Origin: Aspidiotus rigidus
Lineage: Eukaryota; Arthropoda; Insecta; Hemiptera; Diaspididae
DNA: 64,000 bases
Reading direction: 5' to 3'
Assembly: GCA_035079385.1 (NCBI GenBank)
Contig: JAVHKY010000015.1
Location: forward strand, 4,650,001-4,714,000
In this document: positions 12,593 through 25,480 of the stretch, piece after piece
Layout of the letters: the number at the start of each line of letters is the position of its first letter
How positions within the stretch are numbered: the first letter of the stretch is position 1
The notes under the pieces: generated by a model
What the model was told of the DNA's origin: nothing
The model's database searches: none
What the model saw: only the letters and a program-made list of their open reading frames with translations
Made by a program: the position numbers and the translations under genes

Positions 12593-15500
12593 ATGGAAGA
12601 TAATAACGAGGCAAGTTTCAACATGCTGCAGATCGACTCCTCGAGTGGAGGAAACCAACAGCCCTCGTCCATAAAAGGATCATCGTCGAACATTCCGGAA
12701 CGGGGTGTATGGGGATCAAAGCTGGATTTCATATTATCGGTTGTCGGTCTGGCTATCGGACTCGGTAATGTGTGGCGATTTCCTTATCTATGCTATAAGA
12801 ATGGCGGAGGAGCGTTCCTCGTACCTTATTTTTGCGCGCTACTTCTGGCTGGTGTACCAATGTTTTTCATGGAACTTGCCCTGGGACAAATGTTGACTAT
12901 TGGTGGTCTCGGGGTCTTTAAAATCGCACCCATCTTCAAAGGTAAGTGAATTCCGGGTTTCTTAAATCTAATCTGGAGGAGGCCAAAGTATGATAACTGT
13001 TGGAGGTGAAGAGCTGAATTGTTCCCCGTAGGTATTTTATTATATGATGGAGCTATTTGATCCTGAATCCTATTCCACCGTTTTCGTAAAATTATCATAC
13101 CTCTAGTGAAATTTTCACATCAAAAATTGCATGAACGCGTTGTTCTAAGCATTATAAAGTACCTTTTAATCATATTGTTCAAATCCTTCGGGAATACCTA
13201 AAGTATTCCATTCCTTCGATGAGATAATAAATTAGATTACAAGGATCAGATCTGTACCTTCACGACTTTTAATTAAAATACGCCTGGCTAAACGAAAGTC
13301 GTACACAGTTTTACTTTGAATGTAGAAACGGCGAGAGTTATGCTTCTCTTTTTACACGAATTTGCTTGTTAGTGTTTATTTAGAGCAATCGTGTGAGATG
13401 CTACATATTCCATTGTTGACGAACAACAAAAGTAATATGAAATGCACGACATAAATTCTAGAGCACAAATTTTCATTATTTTTCCATCACGCAAAATATA
13501 CTAAACAACAGTGTAAAAGAAAATAAATATTATTTTTACAATTCAAATTGTCTTTCGTCTTAAGGCGTCTTGATGCTGATTTGTTTTTAATTCACTGTAT
13601 TTTGGAGAGTACCCAGTAACAATGATCTTGGAGATTGTCTTTTTTCCTTTCCTTCCAGGTGTAGGATATGCAGCTGCCGTCATGTCATGTTGGATGAATG
13701 TATATTACATCGTAATCTTAGCGTGGGCAGTTTATTATTTTTTCGCGTCGATAGGCACGGGTGAGTTTTCGCGCCCTACAGGAAAAACGTGCAATATCAA
13801 CTCTATTCCTACAAATTATCCTCAAATTTATAGATTTACCCTGGAGGACGTGCGATAATACCTGGAATACGAAGTACTGCGTAAGCCCAGTGGACAGATT
13901 ACGGCTTCAATGTTGGACAAATGCTACTAACCCAATGAACCCAACAAGACCGGACGTGTGTATCTTGAATAACATGAATGTTAGCACGAAATTTATATCG
14001 GATCCTGTCAAAGAATATTGGGAGTGAGTTTGATCTTTTTTCTCCGAAGAAAATCGAGTGTCAGCGCCACTTACTCATTACGAGGTTTATTTCTTCAGGA
14101 GACGAGCTCTACAAATTTCGAGCGGAATCGATGATATTGGAGGTGTAAGATGGGAATTCGCTGGCACACTATTGATCGTTTGGACTATGTGCTATTTCTG
14201 TATTTGGAAAGGAGTAAAGTGGACCGGGAAGGTAAAATATTTTATGAATTTTAATCGTAATATTTGATAGATCAGGGCATAAGAGTGAAATTCGTACATG
14301 CGTTGGACTTGATTTTCTTATTACTTCCTAACATCGTAATTCATGAGGAATCCAAATTTTGAGACTCCATAAATCCTCACGTATATATATGAGGCAATAG
14401 GCTAATTCAATTTTTTTCAAGTTCAGCAGCTCTTATAGATGTATATCCCGAAAAGCGAAATTTTTTTAATCCCAATTATCATGTAAGAATCTAGAATCAA
14501 AATCTGTCCAAATCTCAAGGTCGCCGTGTCCTCACATAAGACAAAAGTGGCCTCACACTTAAAGAAGGTACGCTATAGTCCATTTTCCCGCCCTTGTTGC
14601 CTGCTCTACTTTCCTTAGATGAAGGCACTTCAAGAAGCAGCCATAGCCGCTCAGCCCTGCGTCAGGTAAAAGTTCAGCTGATCATGGTCTGGGTTAATCC
14701 ACTCATAAAGGTCGCGTAGTAATACACACGGTTCGTTTATTTACCTTGCTCATTCTGTACACTGCTCGCTTTTCAATTCTCATGCAATGAGCGCCTGGCC
14801 TCCAGCCTTTTTCAGTGGTTGGTTTCTTCTTTGCTTTGAACACCACCTCTCTCTCTCCACAGCAAGGAGCTTGATTTGTGTTGAACGGACTAATACACAA
14901 AGAGCCTCCGTCGAGACCGTGTGGTGGGCACTAACACACCTCAGCGCAACTCTCCGTTTGATTTGATGAAAGAATATTCACACGTGTACAAACGTACAAA
15001 ATCCCAAGGATCACAGGTACAGCCACTGAGTGCGTTTGGTTCATGGATCTCTTTTTTTCTGTAGGCTATCTTCATGGAGTCGGCTCATACTGGGGAATCT
15101 TATAAGAGAATCAATAATCCGGCGCTCATCATGATCCTTCTTCTTGCTTCCCTCGGCCCTCCTAGGTTTGTCATCAAACGGCTTTTACTCTGCCTACCTT
15201 TTGCGCTGCCATCAGAAAATGGAACCTAATGTTCAGCTTTGGACTAGAGGAGATTAATTGTTTTAGTCGCAGAATAGAATAATACTCTGATTGACCTATC
15301 GAAGAGAATTCTCTCAGCGTTATGAAATTTGAAAAATCATGTTATAGTAGAGCAACACGCTAAAGTAATTAACTTTTCTTACAGGTTGTGTACTTTACAG
15401 CATTATTTCCATACGTGCTTTTGATAGTTCTCTTGATTCGTGGTTTGACGTTACCCGGAGCTCTTCAAGGCATTTTGTTCTACCTCAGTCCGAATCTATC

Positions 15501-18500
15501 GAAAATCCAAGAATCACAGGTTATTACTACATTATTTTACTGGACAACAATAAGTCATTCAAAAAACGTATTTATCGCGTGATTATTTATTCTGCACTTT
15601 CATTGTAATTTGTGGCTGTTATAGAAATGGGACGGGTAATAACACTATAATTCAATATTAGTCTTCATTATCTAAACTTACTTAGGTATCACGTTTATAA
15701 AATTCACAGTAAAATAATTATCATTGCTATACTTGATCACGTGGATACGCGAAAGCACTTAGGCCTAATTCATATTACAAGCCTTTTATACTCGCCTCGC
15801 AGTTCATTACTGTAGCTCTTCATTCTCGCTAAATTGAATACGCTACTTTTTTTTTTCTCAAGCTGTAACACAAAAATATTTCAATCCATTTAGCAAAATA
15901 ATCTAAAAGAGAAAATTATTGAAAAAAAAAAAAGAAAATGAGTACCGTTTCAATTGAAAAAATTCTTTATCTTTGGAAATTTGAGTTCCCTTCATAACTT
16001 ATGCTCGCTTGCGCTTGCGTCAAATCTTTGTATTCAATTCCAGTTTTGAAGAAGAGCACTGCTTTTATTTCAGGTTTGGGTAGATGCAGTAACTCAAATA
16101 TTTTTTTCGTACGGTCTTGGCTTAGGCACTTTAGTTGCTTTAGGAAGTTATAATCAATTTAAAAATGACGTTTACAAGTAAGAACATTTTCTTATTACTA
16201 TGAAGAGGGGTTGTTGCGAGAGGAGGAGGGTGATTTTTCTGTCTACTTTTCCATTTTTAATTCGCTTAAAATATTTTATTTAATATTACAGAGATGCATT
16301 GATCGTTTGTTGTGTAAATTCTGGCACAAGTTTCTTCGCCGGATTCGTTATTTTCTCTGTTATTGGATTCATGTCCCATGAACAACAAAGGCCGGTTGCT
16401 GAAGTTGCTGCGTCTGGTATTCTATATTTTTTTTATCCCTTCAGCTCAGTGCTCATCCATTTATTGTATACTGTTTAAAACAAAACAAAAAATATAGGAG
16501 GGAACGATTTATTTATGATACCTACAAAATTAGATATTATGTATTTTGTAGTGATTACTTCAAAACTATTAAAATGAACCGCACATACCTGCGCACCAAA
16601 AGAAAATTCGGAAGAAGGAAATTTCATAATTTCAAATTTTTATTTTAGGACCAGGACTAGCATTCTTGGTGTATCCATCAGCGGTGCTACAATTACCGGG
16701 ATCATCCATATGGTCAATGCTGTTCTTTATTATGTTGCTATTTATTGGTTTGGACAGTCAAGTAAGAAATACAAAGAAATAAAGTAAAATTTTTGACATT
16801 ATTCTTCCACCATTCTCTTTTAATATCTTCGAATATATGTTTAGTTTTGCACAGTCGAAGGATTCATAACAGCTATGGTGGATGAGTGGCCCCATCTGTT
16901 ACGTCGACGAAAGGAACTTTTTGTGCTTGTCGTCTGCGTTTGTTCCTATTTTACTGGCTTAACTTGCATAACTAATGTTAGTAATGATTGAACATGTAAA
17001 ATTTTTAGGAATAGTAACAGAATGTATACGTACTTATTTACCATTCTTTGTTTAATTAGGGCGGCATGTATGTTTTCCAACTGCTCGATTCGTATGCAGT
17101 CAGTGGCTCTTGTCTATTGTTCTTGATCTTTTTCGAGTGCATCGCAATTTCTTGGGCGTATGGTATTGATAAATTTTATGACGGTCTCAAAGATATGATT
17201 GGTTACTATCCCTTTTTCTTCTGGAAATATTGTTGGTTGTACACCACTCCGTTCATTTGCGTTGTAAGTATTATGGTACCTATGTTTAAGTAACTAAAAG
17301 TAAAAGAAAAAGTGAAAACACTGTGTGGGCTTAGGCCTAACTAAATATACTGACTAAAGATCACACAACTTCAATAAATGGATTCTAGCTAATGTACAGT
17401 TAATAAAAAAAAAACTCTCGATGAATTATTTTAGAGCGTGTTCTTCTTCAACTTGGTACAATGGACTCCGATCACTTACATGAGTTATGAGTATCCTTGG
17501 TGGAGTCACATATTCGGTTGGTTCACGGCTCTTTCTTCGATGTTATGTATTCCTGGCTACATGGTTTACTTGTGGTGCAAAACACCTGGCAATACACAAC
17601 AGGTAAATGAAGACTGGTGAAATTATCAGAGTGGGTTGATTTTCTTACGCTCAGGTGTAGCATCTTTTTTCGCTTGGAATCATTCTTATCTATCCATGAA
17701 CTTTCATTTCCTGCGATAAAATTTAAACATAATATTTCTGGAATTGAGTCTCTAAAAACAATGTAGATACCGGTTCCTAGGTAATTATTAGATGTATCAA
17801 CTAAGCAATTTTTCTATCTTCTATTAACTACATTCCTGTAAACTCCTCCTTCGTTTCCTCAACTTCGTTTGTATTCAACATTAACTTCATTTTTCCATCT
17901 TTTCTGCTATTCTCCTTGAAACTTCCACGTTTATGATCCACGAATATTTCGATCTCAAACATTAAGAAATTAACTTCTTTGAGTCATTATTATGTTTCCT
18001 CGGATTGTGGGAACCATAACGCCGGTGATAAGAATAGCCGGCTTTTCTCTCTAGCATGTGACCAAATCATTTACCCTGACGTGAGGTGACCCTCGGAAGT
18101 GTTTCAAATCATCCGCAAGGAACGGCAGGAGTAACAGCAGAAACTAGACAGGTTTCAAACACAATGAAAATTAATTATTTGTATTAATAAGATGACTAAG
18201 CATTATTTGTGAAGGTGATACCGATGATGTATCGTTTGAAACGTCAGCTCTCCGTTCCTTTTTTGATAACTAGGGAAAAACGAGAGAATGATGAAGATGA
18301 ACTACCCATTTCATCATGACCAAACCACATAGTTATAAAGAATCTTCATTCCTTTCTATTTCTTATTATACATACCTATTACTTTACATCTTATCAAAAT
18401 GGTACGTGATGCAAACTAGTGCACTAATGCAAACATGGCGAACTCAAAGCCGAATTTGACGTATCTTCAAAACAACTACTACCTAGGAGAATAATCAGGC

Positions 18501-19025
18501 CCACAATACCGTCTTTTGATGGTTAAAATAAATCCTGAATGAATCTCTTTCTATTAATCGTTGTTTTGCAAATCATCAAATTTACCTTTGACCTTGAACG
18601 TTGAACCATTAATATTAAGTGTCCAAGGGAGAAAGCAACAATCAGGAAAATTAGATCTTCTGACCCATATGAAAGAAGTTTGTTTTTCCAGATTGTTTCA
18701 AAGTAGCTACGCTGTTGCATAAAGGGGTTTCCAAGTAATACTCTGTTCACATTAAGGAAGGATAGAAATATGACCTCGAGAACGGAACGCTCCGGGTAAT
18801 TTTAATCTACCGTTCCGTTTTCAAGGTCATATTTCTATCCTTCCTTAATGTGAACAGAGTATATAATGCTGCGATCTAAATCCCTTTCTTGGGAGCATTC
18901 TTGTTGCTAATATAATCTCTTAATTTCAGAAAATAAAAGCGCTGGTCCGAGTCGAAGATGATATTGGAACTTTACGAGAGAAAATGCAGAAAGGGAAGAA
19001 AGCCAAAAAATTACTAGAATCTTAA
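12593..19025 (+). CDS. Gat: Sodium- and chloride-dependent GABA transporter (SLC6 family)
   Basis: Plasma-membrane symporter expected to clear GABA from synapses using Na+ and Cl- gradients. Coding exons: 12593-12941, 13659-13760, 13834-14023, 14099-14231, 15385-15519, 16074-16177, 16292-16416, 16649-16761, 16845-16976, 17060-17263, 17435-17602 and 18930-19025; all are GT-AG and in frame, giving 616 residues, the usual SLC6 length. TM1 carries [14 protein letters not shown] (residues 52-65). The TM3 stretch [19 protein letters not shown] is GABA-transporter-like rather than glycine-like. The long extracellular loop 2 has Cys residues and NAT (N180) and NVS (N199) glycosylation sites. TM8 ends in GLDSQ (413-417) with the Na2-site Asp and Ser, and [10 protein letters not shown] carries the TM7 Asn and Ser of the chloride site. 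The start is the first ATG of the open frame, with a purine at -3. The C-terminus is short and lysine-rich. Family certain; GABA specificity inferred from similarity to insect GAT. Confidence 0.93.
14570..15235 (-). mobile_element. R1-like LINE fragment inside transporter intron 4
   Basis: Antisense fragment of the same LINE family as at 48290-48932 and 60180-63645. Shared stretches include GTTAATCCACTCAT, a GAGCGCCTGGCCTC-like block and CCTCCGTCGAGAC, aligned with 62560-62950. It encodes part of the region after the reverse transcriptase, is broken by indels and lacks both ends. It sits between transporter exons 4 and 5 in the opposite orientation and should be spliced out. Confidence 0.75.
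18738..18862. repeat. Near-perfect hairpin in the last transporter intron
   Basis: Left arm 18738-18789 and right arm 18811-18862 are 52-base inverted copies with about two mismatches, separated by a 21-base spacer. The arms begin ATACTCTGTTCACATTAAGG. It lies about 70 bases upstream of the last coding exon. No open frame. It could be a small foldback element or an inverted duplication, and in RNA it would form a long stem. Confidence 0.9.
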
Positions 19026-20935
19026 AAGATTTGCAATTAGGAAATCATAATTAATTCGGCTTCGTATTGTACTTCATTGTTAGAAACGTAGGAATTTTGT
19101 TTTGTCATTCTATTCGTACGTATTCTCTCAAGATAAGGAAATCCTGTAAGCTTACTTTATTGTTTTGTAGTTTAAGTATCATATTGATTTCAGTTGGGTC
19201 GGATCTACCATTGTACTGCCTTTGAAAACCGACGTTCTTTTTATCTTGTAGGCACTTACCTACACTCGTATTTGGCATTTTAAAAATTAGCGCATACGAA
19301 CCGCCTATGTATAAGTATTAAGTAAGAATACATACTTGACCACTACTGTATTCTTGGATGTCGTCGTCCCAAGTTTTCTCGTTTCTCTTTTCTTTTACCT
19401 AATCAGATTTATTTTGATCCTATTTTATTATAAAAGTTTTGTAAATACGTTTTTTTTTTTTTTTTTTCATTTAAATGAAAGAAATCTGTCTTTCGAATTC
19501 TAAACAGATAGCGAAGAAGAATCATTAAATTAATTTAAAATTGCGCTATATTAGGTATTTTTTGTAGGCATTTTTTTTTCGTTTTCATATTTTTCCCCTT
19601 CTTCTTTTCATCTTTCAACGTTCGATCTTAATACGTGTATTCTGAACTTAATTAATAAGTTTCAATATTCAAGTCTTCCATATTTATTACAATGTTTTGT
19701 CTTTTTACATACGTAAATTTACCAGAATATTTTATTACCATTACCTATGTTGAGGTGCTTAAAACGTAAGTTATCTCTTTTTCGTTATTTTATCATAATT
19801 TATCCTTTTAAAATTCTTTTCTTCCTTCATGTATTATTTTAATAACAACGGACTTCCATATATATCATATCACGAATTAATCACGAGAGGTTGTAATTCA
19901 AGTGATAAAAATTTTCTTCTAATCCAGGGCAATATCTAGAAAAAATTATCTTTGGTTTTGAAGAAAGAATATCACTTCGTGATCTCAGATAGTCAAGTTA
20001 GGGACATGTATTTTCGAGATTTAAAGAATTCAAGGAAAATCGAATCTTTACTTAAGGAGGTACAGGCGATAATTTGAGAAATATTTTTTTCACGAGGTAG
20101 TATCGAACGAAATTCTTCTTTCTCATTTTCAAACCACCAAAAATAAATCACCACCGCGTAGTAAATAGTCTTAATAAAAATACTGAAACGAACTGTACGT
20201 CCATTGGTTGATTACAAAACGCGGACTAGCATTGTATGAAAATTTGAAATTTTGACATCCCTATATTTTGTACGTTTTCATTCCTTTCATACCTACATTT
20301 TTTTTTTTTTTTCTATCCTTCCTGAAGGAATCTCTCCTGTCTATTCCATTATTTCATCTTATCGCACCTGAACACCGATTTGAGTTCGTTTCAATTTACG
20401 TTACTTAGTTCACCTTTTTTCTTTTATTTATTTTAGTCAAGTCAATTGTTATCTTTACAGTTTGGATTGTATGTTAGGGAATATTTCGCCTATGTATTTG
20501 AATCAGATTGTGGGAGGTTATTCAGACTTCAGAGTAAAGCCAAAACGTTAGAATTCATTTTTTGAAAACTCTTCCTATTTATTTCGCATTTTTAGAAGAG
20601 CCTTATCCTAGCTTGAATATTGTATCTGTTTCTCTGTTACCATTGTTTTTAAAATTTGAATAATATTATGCTTAGATGATCAAAAGAGTATCTTCAAATG
20701 TTATCGATCCTTCTTTCTTAATGGAATTCAAAAAATAGGAGGTATAGATACATTTAGAACCTCCCATTAGGTTTATAGTCAGCGTAACCTTGTAAGCGGT
20801 TCTACGTTATTATATGTACCTACCTAGTAACTAATTATTTTAAAGTAATGTTTGGTAATTGGTTCTACAGAAATATTGTATTTCTGGGCGTAATATGCTG
20901 TAATAGTTCTGAATAAAGTTTTAAGCCTTTTAATA
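19026..20935 (+). other. 3' untranslated region of the transporter gene
   Basis: AT-rich sequence without open frames follows the TAA at 19023-19025. The first well-placed canonical polyadenylation signal that I favour is at 20912-20917, giving a 3' UTR of about 1.9 kb. Earlier AATAAA-like strings could give shorter transcripts. Confidence 0.5.
20912..20917 (+). terminator. Likely polyadenylation signal AATAAA
   Basis: Canonical AATAAA in the context CTGAATAAAGTTTTAAG, followed by T-rich sequence. It lies between the converging transporter and MULE genes. Confidence 0.45.
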
Positions 20936-21202
20936 TGTTCTTCATACCTCAACATATACAAAGCTATAGCGGACGAGTCTACCTATGAACAAATTAATAG
21001 CTCTTAAACTAAAATTTTCAGAAAATTTATATTTTTATCGTAGCATACAGATTATATGATTCAAGTATCGTAATTTTTCGGCGATCCTCAAAGTAATCTA
21101 CAAAAAAAAAAACGGGTAAGGTAGATTTTCGTAAAATACTTCCTATTCGCGCAGAGGATACTTATAACGCATTTGCGAACTATAAGCTCAACAACTTATT
21201 GT

Positions 21203-24200
21203 TCAAGGAACGTCAGAATTTTTATTTACACTAGATAAAAGAATAGCCGGCGTAACGATCTCTTTGATAAAACATAGATCAGCTACACTGGAAGCCGTTT
21301 CGACAACTGCTACAGCTGACATCAAAGCTTCCTTCAACCTTGACTTCTCATCTTCTAATTCAATAACATCACAGAAAGGAATTTCCTCTAAATCGTTTAA
21401 ATCATTTGATCCAAGTTCATCACTCACAGACGCGGATAAACTGGCAGCCATCTCAGTAACCCCATTCTCGGACAATGTACGAGCCCTGCCAGGCGAGTTA
21501 AGAATCTCATTCGAAAAATCAACAGCTATATGACTAGAATCCACTTCGATCAATTCGACTTGATTCTTATCTTCCGTATTATCCACCTTCATATCGCGCG
21601 ATGGTATTATAAACAATTCGTTGGGGTCAGTATTCGAACTCGTTATACCTTTCATATGCAAACAAACCGTGTGCACATGATGACACATATTATTTTTAAT
21701 CGAAGAATCATTACAGCTACACTTATATTGATGAGCGCAGACTTCGCATTTTTCGCAGATTAATTTGCAATCATCGGAAACTGGACATTGGTATTGATTA
21801 ACGCATTGAACGCTGAACAATTCAATTACATTTTCGTCGTTCGCTACGGAAAGCGAATAAAGAACCCAGTCGCCGATTTCATTCCTCTCCAAAGAATAGT
21901 TCACATTTTCGTTATTTTTCAAAGCGAAATCGTGTCTCTTACGCAATAATCTCAATTTATTGGATAATCGACCACGAATTTCCTTTATTTTCAATAAGCG
22001 CTCTTTAAACTGCAGATGCTCTTCAAAAATATTCAAAATATCGCAAAATCTTTTACATTTCTTACTCTTGCCATGCAGATGTTTGAGGAAATTATGAAAC
22101 GATTCCATATAAACATTTGCGTTACTATCCACACTGAGGCGGTAACAATGAGCCCAAAGATTAATATTTTTTACGAAGTTATGGCGGAAAAATTCGAAAA
22201 AACGTTCAGTTTCCAAGTCTTCCAGATTGAAAAAATCTTTCAATTTCATAAGGAATTCGTGTTCATCTGGCTCGACACATAGGCTGTCGAGTTTTTCTTT
22301 CACCAGTCTTTGTTTCTCCTTATTTGAAATTTTCTGCAACTTATTTTTCAACGCTTGTTTCACGTGCCAACTACAGAGAAGCGTGTGTTGTGGTGAGCCC
22401 AATATATCTAACCAACTTCTGTAAAATATGTCGCGTGTATCGGTAATCAAACATTTAGGACACATTGCAGCTACATTCTCACGGATACGATGTAAAAATA
22501 TATCGATAATATCTTCATCGCTACGATTACTGACGGCGAAAGCGCATACGAAAGCTTCTGAATAGTTATCAACGGCAAGTAAAGTCAGAATGTAGAAATC
22601 GTAACTATCGTCCTTGTAAAATCCGCCCACTGCGATAGCGTTATATCCGAATTTCTGCAACATAGTTCTTTGTGTTTCGGACATGACAACAATAATCACA
22701 TCTCTCACCCTTAAACGGGGATACGAAGCATCCAATTCATTTTCTTTTTTAAAATATAGAACCGAGTCGGAATACTTCTGAATAAATTCGTCAACATTCT
22801 TGAACGAAGTAATTTCCGAGTTCTTTTCATTGACGATTGAATTTGTACGAATCGGAAGTTTCGTACGTCGAGGAACTTTCAGATTATACGAAGAGGCAAT
22901 ATTGTGAAGATCGTGATTGTCGAGTAGACGCAACTTATCACTTTCTGTACTCGCGCAGAGATCATTTAATATTTCGTCGAAAGATGTACCAACGGCGATT
23001 TTTTCAGCAACTTTACGTTTTTCTTCTTTACTTAAATAAATATGAGCGAGTTCGGTTTCATCCGCGGTAGGATGGCCGATGTGCGTTTTCAAGTGCGTCA
23101 GAATGCACGATCCATTCTCCTTATTTAGACGCAAAGACATTTCGGCCGGACAAAATCCGTTCATTTTTTTGGAGCCTTGCAGTTTCAAACGTCTCATATT
23201 CTTCTTGGCGTGCGGTTTATAAGTACCTGATCGGTGACATATAAACGAAAATATGGTACACTTTTTATTTTTATCGCAACGCACCTTTATGTACTGGCAA
23301 ACTATTTTTTTCTCGGTTTCATTTTTCCATTTGTAAAATTCATCGATGTTAGCGAAGTTGTAAGTTTCGAAAGCGAGCGGAATGCTGTGATCGTTCTCCA
23401 AATGAAACAATATCATCGATTTTTTGGCGAAAGCTTTATCACATAAGATGCAGGTGAATCGTCTCCCCGACTGAGGCTGAAAATAGAACGAAAAATACAA
23501 TTGTTATTTCTGATTACTCGATTCTGATGAATTACTTCTTTGAAATTTGAAATATACCGGTTTTTCATCATTTGGTACGCTATGAATTCGATCGACATGA
23601 CGTTGTAGATCTGCTTTCACTTTGAACATGGCAAAACACTGAGTGCATTTCTGTTGATAAGCAAAACGTAGATGAAATTTCACGGTACAGAACAGAAGCT
23701 TAGCAAGATAATCATAGTCAATGATTTTGGAACCCCGATTGGGAGATAAATTCCTGATGTTTACCCTTTCCTATACGTACCCCATTTCTTTCCCCTCATT
23801 CATTAAGCTAATCCTCGAATATTATCCACACAATTTCCGGGGGGGAGGGGGTGGAAATACACTATTTTTCAAAAGTCTTTCAATTGTCATTTTTATCTAG
23901 GAAGTTGAAAGTACTTTCATTAGGTTCCAAATACTTTGTTTTCTTTTGAATCCTTATCGAAAAAAGATAAAGAAGTAAATTTTTACAATTACGAAGAATA
24001 AGTAAAAACATCTACTGAAACTCTACGATTACACTGCACTTTTCCGACCTTAATTGTTCTAGATTTTTGATGTAGAAAATCCTTAGCATTAGCAGATGAA
24101 CTTTCGATAGCTAAAATATTTCTTACTATTAATCAGCAGCCTAATGAGCTTTTTTCTTTGAGTCTTTCTTACGGGAATCGATGGTCCGCTTGGCCCAATT

Positions 24201-25480
24201 GACAGGGTTTCTGTTGGTTTCTACTAATAGTAACGATGTAACGTCACCAGGATAAAAGTATAATCTATAAAACGCTCTTTCTTTCGAATATACCAGAATC
24301 GAATAAAATTCAAAGAATAGTTATTAATAAAATAAGCAGTCCCCAGTAAGAGGCAAAAAATAGATTACGATGGTGGGCTCAAAGCTTGCTTTTGAATGGA
24401 AAATTGAATCGTCACCCAAAACCGGTCGACTATAGATTTTATCAAGCTGAAACTGAAAGACACTCACAAACGAGCGCACATCGGGATGAATTTTCTTCAT
24501 ATGACGACTCAGCAGATTCGACAATCGGAAACTTTCTTTGCAAACAGTGCAACTCTACAAAAAATTCAAAATTTGACCAATTACGAATGAACGATAAAAT
24601 TCAAACAGGTACAAAAATACTTACATAGGGTGAAGAGCTCAAGTAACTGCTTTCGATATGACGTTTTAAAGCGTATTTTGTTCTATATTTAGATCCACAT
24701 TCGTGACATTCCTAACAACAACATCGAAAAATTATGAGTCATGTGGTTACAGGATTAATATCAACTGCGATTGAATTGGAGCCTTTTACGTACATATTCC
24801 AATGTTTTCTTGTGAGCTTGTTCGATATGCCTCAAGACTGCGTTCTTTCTCATGAAATTCTTTTCGCAAAGAAGACATTTCTGAAACAAAAAGTTCGAAG
24901 AAATTCGATCAAAGGAACTAGATAGTTATGTGAAGCTTGAAGAAAAAATTTAGTTCAGTGATATTAGGAGAAGGAACAGTTCCGGAGAGGACCGTCAGGA
25001 AAGGTATAGAAGTCATTGTTCTTACAGGGATACAATTCTTTAGCGGTACCAATGTCATCATGATTTCTCGAAGGTCAGAAAAGTTGGGGTGAGAGGACAA
25101 GCATTAATATTACACTAGACAAGACCGTATCGAATCATTACTCAAGCGGGTTCAAGACTGCAGCTCGTCATTTTCGTTTCAATTAGCGTACGCTACTATA
25201 GTACTTCGCTTCACGATCTGAAGATGGTCTTTGAGTGAAAACGTCAATCGAGATTTAAATATTCTTGGAATTTGCCACAGAGGATGCTCATCTCTTGAAT
25301 AAAGGATCTATACTGAATACATAGGAGCAGCAAGCGTGAAACTTGCTTGGAAGGACGATCGACAGGGGAGAATTATGATGAAATTAGAGGATATATCAAT
25401 CGGTAAACATCTAACGTAAGAGATAAGAAACTTACAAATGGTTTACAAATATCTTCTGATTTTATCCACTCTCTATCCAT
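21203..25480 (-). CDS. C2H2 zinc-finger / MULE transposase-like / SWIM protein, probably domesticated
   Basis: Coding exons in transcription order: 25480-25436 (MDREWIKSEDICKPF), 24880-24794, 24711-24625, 24554-24468, 23650-23558 and 23476-21203; all introns are phase 0, total 890 residues. Exons 2-5 each hold one C2H2 finger (for example CLLC...H...H), and three of them are exactly 87 nt. The exon 3 finger has lost its last His. The large exon opens with a fifth finger (residues 142-163), then a Cys/His region like the FAR1/WRKY-GCM1 domains of MULEs, the MULE core (about 390-515, with LLAVD, LITDT and LLCSWHV) and a SWIM finger CSC-x8-C-H-H near 710-735, ending in an acidic tail. The place where MULEs have the first catalytic Asp reads AIAVGGFYKDD, suggesting loss of activity. 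Expected to be a nuclear DNA-binding protein. No terminal inverted repeats or target duplication were seen. Relatives are vertebrate ZSWIM1/3-type genes. Function unknown. Confidence 0.85.

Noticed and set aside
13761..13833. Reading through intron 2 of the transporter as coding
   Set aside because: It would break the conserved SIGT-DLPWRTC junction; the 73-bp GT-AG intron restores the family sequence exactly.
21264..23446. + strand frames opposite the MULE-like exon
   Set aside because: Antisense shadows; the - strand frame is continuous and has recognisable domains.
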